Assembly: GCF_000519305.1 (NCBI RefSeq)
Contig: NZ_JAFG01000009.1
Coordinates: forward strand, 81,115 to 145,114
Length of the DNA: 64,000 nucleotides
Source of the DNA: Mesorhizobium ciceri WSM4083
GTDB lineage: Bacteria; Pseudomonadota; Alphaproteobacteria; Rhizobiales; Rhizobiaceae
Direction of reading: 5' to 3'
A program made the translations under genes and the position numbers. Below are positions 8,192-16,681 of this stretch, piece after piece. Every line of letters begins with the position of its first letter. Position 1 is the stretch's first letter. A model generated the notes under the pieces. The model made no database searches and was not told the origin of the DNA. It was given only the letters and a program-made list of their open reading frames with translations.

Positions 8192-8398
8192 CTAGATCAG
8201 CGGGTCGAGGATGAATTTCTTGTCCTTGACCGGTTTTTCCGGCTCCGGCGGCACGGGCTGGTGGGCCTTCGAGGCATCCTTGCGCGCCTGCACGGCCGCC
8301 TCATAGGGCGTGTCGAGAGCGCCCCTCCTGCCGCAGGCCGAAACGGCCGCGATCGCAACCAGCAGCGTCAGCGTCACCAAAATCCTGCTTCCGGTCAT
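8192..8398 (-). CDS. lptM: Small lipoprotein, LptM-like
   Basis: A 68-residue lipoprotein with a short signal peptide and a lipobox VSAC ending at C22, followed by the GRRG motif that marks the LptM (YifL-like) family between argH and lysA. LptM assists assembly of the outer-membrane LPS translocon LptD in enterobacteria; that role here is by family and neighbourhood. The rest of the protein is proline- and charge-rich and probably disordered. Intact. Confidence 0.8.
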   Translation of the reverse strand: MTGSRILVTLTLLVAIAAVSACGRRGALDTPYEAAVQARKDASKAHQPVPPEPEKPVKDKKFILDPLI

Positions 8399-8465
8399 CG
8401 ATCCATCCGTCCGAAACGTTTGTCAGCCGCCGCTTTTAGCCGAGTTCTCTGCGCATTGCACCCCG

Positions 8466-8488
8466 AGATATTGCTCGTCGCAATATCT
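8466..8488. repeat. Perfect hairpin between argH and lptM
   Basis: AGATATTGC and GCAATATCT form a 9-bp exact stem with a 5-nt loop, 16 bp after the argH stop in the direction of transcription. No T-run follows on the minus strand, so it is not a classic terminator; it could be an mRNA-stability or processing stem. Confidence 0.6.
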
Positions 8489-8504
8489 GGCGCAACCTCC
8501 GGCA

Positions 8505-9905
8505 TTACGCTTTCGCCAGTCGCTTTTTCCAGGCGCGGATCTGCTTCCTCACTTCCGACGGCGCGGTGCCGCCGAAACTGGTGCGGCTCTTGATCGAGTT
8601 CTGCACCGCCAGCACTGAAAATATGTCGGCGGTAATGCCGGGATCGATCGACTGCAAATCCTCCAGTGAAAGCTTCTCCAGCCCCACCTTCCTGTCTTCG
8701 GCCAGCGCCACTGCCCGGCCGGTGATATGATGCGCCTCACGGAACGGCAGGCCGAGCGTGCGCACCAGCCAGTCGGCAAGGTCGGTTGCTGTCGCGTGGC
8801 CGGAGCCGGCGGCCTTCTTCATCGCGGCAGCGTTGACCGTCATGTCCGAGACCATGCCGGTCATCGCCGCCAGCATCAGGTCGAGCGTCTCGGCGGCGTC
8901 GAACACCGATTCCTTGTCTTCCTGCATATCCTTGCCATAGGTCAAAGGCATGCCCTTCATCACGGTCAGCAGGCCGACCAGATGGCCGGTGACGCGGCCG
9001 GTCTTGCCGCGCACCAGTTCGGCGGCATCGGGGTTCTTCTTCTGCGGCATGATCGAGGAGCCGGTGGAAAACGAGTCCGACAGCCTGACGAAGCCGAACT
9101 GCGGGGTCGACCAGATGATGATCTCTTCGGCTAGCCGTGACAGATGCGTGGCGCAGATCGCGGCAAGAGCGAGGAACTCGAGCGCGAAATCGCGATCCGA
9201 GACGCTGTCGAGCGAATTGCGCATCGGCTCGCGGAAGCCGAGCGCCTTGGCGGTCCGGTGACGGTCGATCGGGAAGCTGGTGCCGGCAAGGGCCGCGGCA
9301 CCGAGCGGGCTTTCATCCATCCGTTCGATCGCATCGCGCGCGCGCGACAGGTCGCGCGAAAACATCTCGACATAGGCCATGCAGTGATGGCCGAAGGTCA
9401 CCGGCTGGGCCGTCTGCATATGGGTGAAGCCCGGCATAACGGTCGCCGCATGCTCCTCGGCCCGCTCCAGCAGCGCCTCGATCAAGCCCTTCAACGCCTC
9501 GGCGACGCGAAAGCACTCCTCCTTGACCCACAGCCGCAAATCGACCGCGACCTGGTCGTTGCGCGAGCGGGCGGTGTGCAGGCGGCCGGCCGCCGGGCCG
9601 ATCAGATCGGCGAGGCGCGCCTCGATGTTCATGTGGATGTCTTCGAGCCGTGTCGAAAACTCGAAGCTGCCGGCCTCGATCTCTTTCAGGATCGTGTTCA
9701 GCCCGTCAGCGATTTTTTCTTGGTCGGCCGCCGAAATAATGCCCGTTTGCGCCAGCATCTCGCTATGGGCGATCGAGCCTTTGATGTCCTGCGCATAGAG
9801 TTTGCGGTCGAAGGAGATAGACGCGTTGATCGCTTCCATGATCGCGGCCGGACCCGAGGCAAAACGTCCGCCCCACATCTGGTTGCTGGTTTTCTTGTCG
9901 CTCAT
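8505..9905 (-). CDS. argH: Argininosuccinate lyase
   Basis: A 466-residue fumarase/aspartase-superfamily enzyme that splits argininosuccinate to arginine and fumarate in the cytoplasm. The signature GSSIMPQKKNP lies at 282-292 with the catalytic serine in it, and GFTHMQTAQP with H163 is the second conserved block; HTARSRNDQV near 110-119 is the third. Length is normal. It heads the minus-strand argH-lptM-lysA cluster and diverges from a thioredoxin-like gene only about 35 bp away. Confidence 0.97.
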   Translation of the reverse strand: MSDKKTSNQMWGGRFASGPAAIMEAINASISFDRKLYAQDIKGSIAHSEMLAQTGIISAADQEKIADGLNTILKEIEAGSFEFSTRLEDIHMNIEARLADLIGPAAGRLHTARSRNDQVAVDLRLWVKEECFRVAEALKGLIEALLERAEEHAATVMPGFTHMQTAQPVTFGHHCMAYVEMFSRDLSRARDAIERMDESPLGAAALAGTSFPIDRHRTAKALGFREPMRNSLDSVSDRDFALEFLALAAICATHLSRLAEEIIIWSTPQFGFVRLSDSFSTGSSIMPQKKNPDAAELVRGKTGRVTGHLVGLLTVMKGMPLTYGKDMQEDKESVFDAAETLDLMLAAMTGMVSDMTVNAAAMKKAAGSGHATATDLADWLVRTLGLPFREAHHITGRAVALAEDRKVGLEKLSLEDLQSIDPGITADIFSVLAVQNSIKSRTSFGGTAPSEVRKQIRAWKKRLAKA

Positions 9906-9940
9906 GGCTATAACCCGTGCTTCGGAGCAGTTTTGAGAAA

Positions 9941-10630
9941 ATGGCAGACGGTAATCGATTCTTCCCGGCCTCGCGCCTGATCCTCGCCGCCTTGGTGGCG
10001 GGCGCGCTGGCCGGTGCGGTCGCGGTATATGTCAGCGAGAGCCGGTCTGGCAACAATGCACCGGCACAAGCTGCCGTGGGTGAGAGCAAGGACGACGTGG
10101 CCTGCGCGGCCAAGAGCGACCGCGCCAAGAAAGTCGCGGCGTCGGCCACCGGTGAGGTCGCGGCACTTTTGCCGGCCGATCCGCCTCAATCCCTGAAGAG
10201 CCTTGCCTTCAATGGTCCGGACGGCAAGCCGATGACGCTTGCCGATCATGCCGGCAAGACGGTGCTGCTCAATCTGTGGGCGACATGGTGCGCGCCGTGC
10301 CGTGCCGAAATGCCGGCGCTCGATGCGCTGCAGAAGGAAAAGGGCAGCGACGCCTTTCAAGTGGTCGCCGTCAATGTCGATGCCGGTGACGATGTGAAGC
10401 CGAAGAAGTTCCTCAGCGATACCGGCGTCGCGACGCTCGGCTATTACCGGGATTCGACGATGGCGCTGTTCAACGACCTCAAGAAGCGCGGCCTGGCGCT
10501 AGGCCTTCCCGTCACCATGCTGATCGACGGCGAGGGCTGCCTGATCGCCCATATGAACGGCCCGGCCGAGTGGTCGGGGCCGGACGCCAGGCGGCTGGTC
10601 GAGACGGCACTCAAGCCCGAGAGTCTTTAA
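9941..10630 (+). CDS. tlpA: TlpA-family thiol:disulfide interchange protein
   Basis: A 229-residue protein with one N-terminal transmembrane anchor (LILAALVAGALAGAVAVYV), an alanine-rich linker with one extra cysteine, and a periplasmic thioredoxin fold from about residue 90. The redox motif is WCAPC inside NLWATWCAPCRAEMP, and the cis-proline loop is LGLPVTM. TlpA proteins reduce apocytochrome or copper-site cysteines during oxidase and cytochrome c biogenesis. The ATG at 9941 was chosen over an upstream GTG (9917) because the extra residues add nothing typical of the family. It diverges from argH and its stop overlaps the end of the next gene by 4 bp. Confidence 0.88.
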   Translation: MADGNRFFPASRLILAALVAGALAGAVAVYVSESRSGNNAPAQAAVGESKDDVACAAKSDRAKKVAASATGEVAALLPADPPQSLKSLAFNGPDGKPMTLADHAGKTVLLNLWATWCAPCRAEMPALDALQKEKGSDAFQVVAVNVDAGDDVKPKKFLSDTGVATLGYYRDSTMALFNDLKKRGLALGLPVTMLIDGEGCLIAHMNGPAEWSGPDARRLVETALKPESL

Positions 10631-13065
10631 GCCCTATTCAGGCCAAGGACAGGCGCGGGCGCGAAGGCCAGAACGCTTCTGTCGCGCAAGCTGGCGGGTT
10701 TGCTGCCGGCAGCGGGCGCGACGACACCGGTCAGCTCGCCGAATTCCTCGATGAGAGCTGGCCTGCCGATATAGTAGCCCTGACCGATCTCGCAAGCTTC
10801 GGCGTCCAGGAATTTCAGTTCGCCGAGCGTCTCGACACCCTCCGCCAGAACCGGCAGGCCGAGACCGCGTCCAAGTCCCAGGACGGCGCGCACGATCGCG
10901 GCGACCTGGCCGTTCTTGTCGACGGACTTGATGAAGGAACCATCGATCTTGATCTTGTCGAAGGGGAAGGCGCGAAGGTTGGAGAGCGAGGAATAGCCGG
11001 TTCCAAAATCGTCCATGGCCACGCGCACGCCCAGCGCCTTGACCTGCCGCAAGGTGGCCAGCGCCCGCGGCATGTCCTTGACAAGCGCCGTCTCGGTGAT
11101 CTCAAGCTCGAGCCTGCCGGGAGCGAGACCGGAATTCAGCAATGTTTCGTGGACCTTGCGGCTGAAATTCGTGTTGTGGAGCTGCACTGCCGAAACGTTG
11201 ACGGCCACCGTCAGCGGATTTTCCCAGCGGGCGGCTTCCTCGCAGGCAGCCGTCAGCACCCATTCGCCAATCTGGCCAATGGCTCCGCTGTCTTCGGCCA
11301 CCGGGATGAATATGCTCGGCGACACGTCGCCGCGCGTCGGATGGCGCCAGCGGACCAGCGCTTCGAAGCCGACCATCTTTCCGCTGCTGATCTCTTTCTG
11401 CGGCTGGTAGACGAGGTAGAACTCCTGGCGCGCGACTGCCTGGCGCAATTCGTGCTCCATCACGCGCTTGTCGCGGGCCTCGGCCCCCATCGAGGCCTCG
11501 AAATAGCGGTAGGTGTCCTTGCCTTCGGTCTTGGCCCGGTAGAGTGCCGTATCGGCGTGGCTTATCAGGCTTGCCTGGTTTTCGGCATCCGATGGATAAA
11601 GCGCAATGCCGATGCTGGCCGACACCAGGCCGCCGCCGACTGAGAGCCGGTTTTCCTCGCGCATGGCGGTCAGCACCGCATCGGCGATACGGCCTGCCTC
11701 CAACGGGTCGGTCAGGTTCGGCGCGACGATGGCGAATTCGTCGCCGCCCAGTCGCGCCACCATCTGTCCTTGGCGAAGAATGCCGGTAACGCAGTGCGCA
11801 ACCTTCTGCAGCATGGCGTCGCCCGCGCCGTGTCCATACAGATCGTTGACCTCCTTGAACCGGTCGAGATCAAGCAACAGAAGCGCAAGGTGGCCGCCTT
11901 TCCTGGCCCGGCCCATCGCGGCAATTTCTGTCTCCAGCCGGCCGGAAAAGCTGCGGCGATTGGCCAGTCCGGTCAGTGGATCGAAATGGGCGAGGCGCAG
12001 GATCTCCTGTTCCGCCTTCTTGCGCTCGCGAATGTCGCGGACCGCGACCACGTTGTGAGGCTTGCCACAATAGTCGATGCTCCTGGCGATCAGCTCGACA
12101 GGAATGCTCGTGCCATCGCGGCCGCTCAATTCGGCCTCCTGCGGCTGTTCGCCGAAGCCCGACATATCGGACCCGAAGAGATCGCCAAGCTGCATGCCGT
12201 TCAGCGTCGCTGTTGCGATGCCCGTCAGTGTCGCCATGCTGTCATTGGCACTGATGATGCGGTTGCCGTCGCAGACGATCAGCCCCTCCACGGCGGCATT
12301 GGCCAGGCCGTGCATGCGGTCGACCTCGAGCTTCTGGCGACGGAAGCGCAAATCGATCCACAGCGCCGATGCCGACAGAACCAGGATCACCAGTGTGGCG
12401 GCAGCGGCCGCGAAAGCCTGCGAGGTCGGCTCGATCGTGTACTCGGATATGACGATCGAGGGATCGGGAAAGATCGAGACGGCACCCATGCCGATGAAAT
12501 GCAGGGTGCAGATTGCCAGCGTCAGCAGCACCGCGCCGCCGGATGTCGCCTTCAAGGAGGGTCGGCGCTGCACGACACGCAGCGCCAGCGCCGCGAGCGT
12601 CACGCCGGCCAGAAGGGAAACGGCGACAAGCAACAGGTTCCACTCGATGCGGCCCTGAACCTCGAACGCCGCCATACCGATGTAGTGCATGGCCGCGATA
12701 CCGCCGCCCAGCACGGCGCCGCCGACGAGATGATAATCGAACTCATTCCGCAAGGTGGCGATCCACATGCCGGCTGCCGTCAGAGTGACCGAAGCAGCGA
12801 GCGAAAGCACGGAGAGTGCGGGATCGTAAGCACTGGGTATGCCCGGCGTGAATGCGAGCATGGCGATGAAGTGCGTTGCCCAGATGCCGAAGCCGGTCGA
12901 AGTGGCCGCGATCATCAGCCAGGCAAGCCGGTTTCGATCGGTGGAGCGGCTTATGTGATGAAGCAGGTTGACGGCAGAGAAACAGGAAATTCCGCAGATC
13001 AGCGCAGCGAGTGCGACCAGTCTCAGATCGTGTTCGTTGACGATACAATTGTAGACCGTCAGCAT
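10627..13065 (-). CDS. MHYT-PAS-GGDEF-EAL cyclic-di-GMP signalling protein
   Basis: An 812-residue membrane protein. Seven N-terminal helices carry three MHYT-type motifs (WATHFIAML, AAMHYIGMAAF, LHFIGMGA), a proposed sensor for oxygen, CO or NO through copper. A PAS domain (about 255-345), a GGDEF domain with intact RLGGDEFAIV and an EAL domain with FEALVRWRHP and DDFGTGYSSL follow. Both catalytic signatures look complete, so synthesis and breakdown of c-di-GMP are both possible. The position before GGDEF reads RQGQ rather than RxxD, so the usual product-inhibition site is absent. Confidence 0.93.
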   Translation of the reverse strand: MLTVYNCIVNEHDLRLVALAALICGISCFSAVNLLHHISRSTDRNRLAWLMIAATSTGFGIWATHFIAMLAFTPGIPSAYDPALSVLSLAASVTLTAAGMWIATLRNEFDYHLVGGAVLGGGIAAMHYIGMAAFEVQGRIEWNLLLVAVSLLAGVTLAALALRVVQRRPSLKATSGGAVLLTLAICTLHFIGMGAVSIFPDPSIVISEYTIEPTSQAFAAAAATLVILVLSASALWIDLRFRRQKLEVDRMHGLANAAVEGLIVCDGNRIISANDSMATLTGIATATLNGMQLGDLFGSDMSGFGEQPQEAELSGRDGTSIPVELIARSIDYCGKPHNVVAVRDIRERKKAEQEILRLAHFDPLTGLANRRSFSGRLETEIAAMGRARKGGHLALLLLDLDRFKEVNDLYGHGAGDAMLQKVAHCVTGILRQGQMVARLGGDEFAIVAPNLTDPLEAGRIADAVLTAMREENRLSVGGGLVSASIGIALYPSDAENQASLISHADTALYRAKTEGKDTYRYFEASMGAEARDKRVMEHELRQAVARQEFYLVYQPQKEISSGKMVGFEALVRWRHPTRGDVSPSIFIPVAEDSGAIGQIGEWVLTAACEEAARWENPLTVAVNVSAVQLHNTNFSRKVHETLLNSGLAPGRLELEITETALVKDMPRALATLRQVKALGVRVAMDDFGTGYSSLSNLRAFPFDKIKIDGSFIKSVDKNGQVAAIVRAVLGLGRGLGLPVLAEGVETLGELKFLDAEACEIGQGYYIGRPALIEEFGELTGVVAPAAGSKPASLRDRSVLAFAPAPVLGLNRA

Positions 13066-13426
13066 TTTATTTCACCTGATCTTTGAAAATAAACAGGGCA
13101 GCAGTATCGAGTAGCGCTTTGCCGTTGAGGGATCGATAAAGTCGCCTGCAACCCTGGCGTGTCTCGTCGGGTTGCAGCGGCTGCAATCAGGGCTGCCACG
13201 CCGAAAGTCAGCTTGGCAGTCCCGACGGTGGTTTCTGGCGCGCTTGTCGTCCCGCTGAGCCGGCTAACCGTGTCGCTTTCCATGCATCCAAACGGAGGCG
13301 AGCGTTGCGTTAGGTAAAGGGTGAAGTTCGTCAATCTGCAACAAAACCGTTGTCTGATTGTCATGAGCGACACATATTGCCTCTGCGGGAGTGCCCCTTT
13401 CGCCAATGACAAACGGGAGATGAAAC
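13066..13426. other. 361-bp divergent regulatory region
   Basis: No convincing gene. It separates the c-di-GMP gene from ugpB. Seen here are overlapping inverted repeats (13147-13186) and, nearer ugpB, two TTGTC motifs 8 bp apart (13350-13364). The latter faintly recall PhoB half-sites, but spacing differs from the usual 11-bp period. A ribosome binding site (CGGGAGATG) precedes ugpB. Confidence 0.5.
13147..13186. repeat. Overlapping inverted repeats
   Basis: TGCAACCC (13147) pairs with GGGTTGCA (13169-13176), and the second arm itself overlaps a compact palindrome TTGCAGC-G-GCTGCAA (13172-13186). The two pairings share bases, so they could be alternative structures in RNA or adjacent protein-binding sites in DNA. 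Confidence 0.6.
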
Positions 13427-14737
13427 ATGAAGTCCTTCGGCTTCGCGGCCGGTGTTGCCGCCACCTTTATGCTGCTTTCCTCAACCTCCGCTTTTGCTGT
13501 CACGCAGATCAGCTGGTGGCACGCCATGACTGGTGCCAATGCCGAGGTCGTCGACAAGATCTCCAAAGATTTCAATGCCAGCCAGAGCGACTATGAGCTC
13601 GTTCCGGTGTTCAAAGGCACGTATCCCGAGACGCTGAATGCCGGCATCGCCGCCTACCGCGCGGGCCAGGCGCCAGACATTATCCAGGTATTCGACGTCG
13701 GCACCGGCGTGATGATGGCAGCCGAAGGCGCAATCAAGCCGGCAGCCGATGTGTTGACCGGCGCAGGAATGACCTTCGACAAGAGCCAGTATCTGCCAGG
13801 CATAGTCGGCTATTATTCGAAGCCGGACGGCACCATGCTCTCCTTCCCCTACAACTCCTCCTCGCCGATCCTTTATTACAACAAGGATATCTTCAAGAAG
13901 GCTGGTCTCGACGTCGACAGCCCACCCAAGACCTGGAATGAGGTGTGGGAAGATGCCAAGAAGATCAAGGCGAGCGGCGCGGCCGCCTGCGGCTACACCT
14001 CGACCTGGCTGACCTGGATCCATCTGGAGAATTTCGCGGCCTGGAATGATGTGTCATGGGCCACCCAGCAGAACGGTCTGGCCGGCGGCGATGTTGAGCT
14101 CAAGATCAATGCGCCGATTTTCGTCAACCATTTCCAAGCGCTCGCAGACCTCGCCAAGGACGGCACCTTCAAATATGGCGGCCGCACCTCCGAAGCCAAG
14201 CAGATCTTCCTTGCGGGCGAATGCGGGATCATGACTGAATCCTCCGGCGGGCTTGGCGATATCGTCAAGTCCGGCATGAATTACGGCATCGGCCAATTGC
14301 CCTACGACAGCGACGCCAAGGGCGCGCCGCAGAACACGACGCCGGGTGGCGCCAGCCTGTGGGTTTTCGCGGACAAATCCGATGAGGAATACAAGGGAGT
14401 GGCCGCTTTCTTCGCCTATCTGTCCAAGACTGACGTCCAGGAATACCTGCACCAGAAGTCGGGTTATCTGCCGGTAACGCTGGCGGCTTATGAAGCGACC
14501 AAGAAGTCCGGTTTCTATGACAAGAACGTCGGTCGCGAGACTCCGATCCTGCAGATGACGGGTAAGGCGCCAACCGACAATTCCAAGGGCGTACGTCTGC
14601 CGAACCTGCCGCAGGTGCGCGATATCCAGAACGAGGAGTTCGAGAAGATGCTCGCCGGCCAGCAAACCGCGCAGCAGGCACTCGACAATGCGGTTACGCG
14701 TGGCAATGCCGCAATCAAGGAAGCGCTGGGGAATTAG
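13427..14737 (+). CDS. ugpB: sn-Glycerol-3-phosphate ABC transporter, substrate-binding protein
   Basis: A 436-residue periplasmic binding protein with a signal peptide probably cut after AFA (residue 24). It matches my memory of E. coli UgpB along its length: ISWWHAMTGANAE at the mature start, FPYNSSSPILYYNKD, WLTWIHLENFAAWN, TESSGGLGDI and GGASLWVFADK. It delivers glycerol-3-phosphate, and possibly glycerophosphodiesters, to UgpAE. The ATG at 13427 follows CGGGAGATG at good spacing. It is first of ugpB-A-E-C, and a strong hairpin follows before ugpA. Confidence 0.93.
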   Translation: MKSFGFAAGVAATFMLLSSTSAFAVTQISWWHAMTGANAEVVDKISKDFNASQSDYELVPVFKGTYPETLNAGIAAYRAGQAPDIIQVFDVGTGVMMAAEGAIKPAADVLTGAGMTFDKSQYLPGIVGYYSKPDGTMLSFPYNSSSPILYYNKDIFKKAGLDVDSPPKTWNEVWEDAKKIKASGAAACGYTSTWLTWIHLENFAAWNDVSWATQQNGLAGGDVELKINAPIFVNHFQALADLAKDGTFKYGGRTSEAKQIFLAGECGIMTESSGGLGDIVKSGMNYGIGQLPYDSDAKGAPQNTTPGGASLWVFADKSDEEYKGVAAFFAYLSKTDVQEYLHQKSGYLPVTLAAYEATKKSGFYDKNVGRETPILQMTGKAPTDNSKGVRLPNLPQVRDIQNEEFEKMLAGQQTAQQALDNAVTRGNAAIKEALGN

Positions 14738-14788
14738 AGCGAGCGCAGGTCCTTGCTCTACGGCGTACCCACCTGTCCTGCCAGGCAT

Positions 14789-14811
14789 CTCCCCTCGGCG
14801 AGGGGAGTTTT
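14789..14811 (+). terminator. Hairpin between ugpB and ugpA (attenuating terminator)
   Basis: CTCCCCTCG and CGAGGGGAG make a nearly continuous 9-bp G/C stem followed by TTTT. It lies about 50 bp after the ugpB stop and 120 bp before ugpA. Partial termination here would leave more binding protein than permease, as is common for ABC importers. Confidence 0.6.
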
Positions 14812-14931
14812 GCCGTGCCTTACGATTTCGCCAATGGTCGATGATGCCCAATCCGAAACGCTCATCAAAGCTATCCTGGCGGAGCCGGGTGCCGCATGGT
14901 GCCGCCCGCCTCATCACCTCGGAGTGGCTCC

Positions 14932-15816
14932 ATGACCCCTCGCGTCGTGTTTCCCAACAAGGTTCTTCCCTATCTGCTTGTGGCGCCGCAACTGGCCATC
15001 ACGCTCGTTTTTTTCTACTGGCCGGCCGGTCAGGCGTTCTACCAATCCATGCTCAGGCAGGATCCGTTCGGACTGAGGACCAAGTTCGTCTGGTTCGCCA
15101 ATTTCAGGAAAGTGCTTGCCGATCCGGCCTACTTGAACTCGATCAAGGTCACGGTGGTGTTTTCCCTGGCGACCGCTATCGTCGCCATGTGCGTGGCGCT
15201 CCTGCTTGCGGTCATGGCAGAGAAGGTGGTGCGCGGCAAAGGTCTCTACCGCACGCTCTTGATCTGGCCCTACGCGGTGGCGCCGGCGATCGCCGGTATG
15301 CTGTGGCTGTTCCTCTTCAACCCGTCGATCGGGTCGCTGGCCTACATGCTGAGGAGTTTCGGCATCGCCTGGGATCCATTGCTCAACGGCACCCACGCCA
15401 TGATCCTGCTGGTGTCCGCCGCTGCCTGGAAGCAGATCAGCTACAATTTCCTGTTCTTCGTCGCCGGCCTGCAGGCGGTGCCGAAAGCCTTGATCGAGGC
15501 GGCGGCCATGGACGGCGCCGGCGAGACCAAGCGATTCTGGACCATCGTCTTCCCGCTGCTTGCGCCGACGACCTTCTTCCTGCTGGTCGTCAACACCGTC
15601 TATGCCCTGTTCGACACGTTCGGCATCGTCCATGCCGTCACCGGGGGCGGTCCGGGCAAGACGACTGAGACGCTGGTCTACAAGGTCTACAATGACGGCT
15701 TCGTCAATCTGATCCTCGGTGACTCGGCGGCGCAGTCGGTCATCCTGATGGTCATCGTCATCTCGCTCACGGCCATCCAGTTCCGCTATGTGGAACGCAA
15801 AGTCCATTACGGCTGA
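14932..15816 (+). CDS. ugpA: Glycerol-3-phosphate ABC transporter permease UgpA
   Basis: A 294-residue inner-membrane permease with six predicted helices. The conserved EAA loop that docks the ATPase reads EAAAMDGAGETKRFWTIVFP near residues 200-220. The ATG at 14932 follows TCGGAGTGG; an ATG 36 bp upstream is less likely because it has no good ribosome binding site. It pairs with UgpE, which begins 9 bp after its stop. Confidence 0.92.
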   Translation: MTPRVVFPNKVLPYLLVAPQLAITLVFFYWPAGQAFYQSMLRQDPFGLRTKFVWFANFRKVLADPAYLNSIKVTVVFSLATAIVAMCVALLLAVMAEKVVRGKGLYRTLLIWPYAVAPAIAGMLWLFLFNPSIGSLAYMLRSFGIAWDPLLNGTHAMILLVSAAAWKQISYNFLFFVAGLQAVPKALIEAAAMDGAGETKRFWTIVFPLLAPTTFFLLVVNTVYALFDTFGIVHAVTGGGPGKTTETLVYKVYNDGFVNLILGDSAAQSVILMVIVISLTAIQFRYVERKVHYG

Positions 15817-15825
15817 GGGCGAGCG

Positions 15826-16674
15826 ATGATCGGCCAGTCACCGCTCCGCACCGTCATCGCCCACGCCGTGCTGATCCTCGGCATATTGATCGTCGCCTTC
15901 CCGATCTACTACACGTTCGTTGCCTCGACGCAGACGCTGCAAACGATCCTCAGGCCGCCATTGCCGCTCCTGCCCGGCGATCAGTTCTGGAACAATTACA
16001 CCGAAGCGCTGTTCGGCGGTGTCGGCCGTATCGGCGGCGTCAGCGTCGGCAGGCTGCTGCTCAACACCACGGTCATGGCGCTCGGCATCGCGGTGGGAAA
16101 GATCTTCATCTCGATCCTGTCGGCCTACGCGATCGTATTTTTCCGCTTTCCGCTGCGCATGACCTTCTTCTGGCTGATCTTCATCACCTTGATGCTTCCC
16201 GTCGAGGTGCGCATCCTGCCGACCTACAAGGTGATGGTCGATCTCGGCATGATCGACACCTATGCCGGCCTGATCATCCCGCTGATCGCCTCGGCCACCG
16301 CCACATTGCTGTTTCGACAGTTTTTCATGACTATTCCAGGTGAACTGGTGGAGGCGGCGCGTGTTGACGGTGCGGGGCCGTGGCGCTTCTTCTTCGATAT
16401 CCTGTTGCCGCTGTCGCGGACAAACATCGCGGCGCTGTTCGTCATCCTCTTCATTTATGGCTGGACCCAGTATCTGTGGCCGTTGCTCGTCACCAACAGC
16501 AGCAACATGAACACGATCGTCATCGCGCTCAGAAAGATGGTCTCCTTCGCCGATGCCGATACGCAATGGCACCTGGTCATGGTCACAGCGATGCTGGCCA
16601 TCGTGCCGCCGATCCTGGTCGTGGTGCTGATGCAACGCTGGTTCGTTCGCGGCCTGGTCGATTCCGAAAAGTGA
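15826..16674 (+). CDS. ugpE: Glycerol-3-phosphate ABC transporter permease UgpE
   Basis: A 282-residue permease and the second half of the translocation channel. Six hydrophobic segments are visible, and the EAA loop reads ELVEAARVDGAGPWRFFFDI, followed by LLPLSRTNIAA. The N-terminal helix HAVLILGILIVAFPIYYTFV and the FVASTQT stretch are typical of UgpE/MalG-type permeases. GGGCGAGCG precedes the start. ugpC begins 7 bp after the stop. Confidence 0.92.
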   Translation: MIGQSPLRTVIAHAVLILGILIVAFPIYYTFVASTQTLQTILRPPLPLLPGDQFWNNYTEALFGGVGRIGGVSVGRLLLNTTVMALGIAVGKIFISILSAYAIVFFRFPLRMTFFWLIFITLMLPVEVRILPTYKVMVDLGMIDTYAGLIIPLIASATATLLFRQFFMTIPGELVEAARVDGAGPWRFFFDILLPLSRTNIAALFVILFIYGWTQYLWPLLVTNSSNMNTIVIALRKMVSFADADTQWHLVMVTAMLAIVPPILVVVLMQRWFVRGLVDSEK

Positions 16675-16681
16675 GAAGCTG

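Noticed and set aside
13350..13364. Possible Pho box before ugpB
   Set aside because: The two TTGTC motifs are 8 bp apart and only one resembles TGTCAT; the spacing does not fit a PhoB site well enough to claim.
13059..13412. 117-codon minus-strand frame upstream of ugpB
   Set aside because: No ribosome binding site and no domain; it covers the divergent regulatory region with its inverted repeats.
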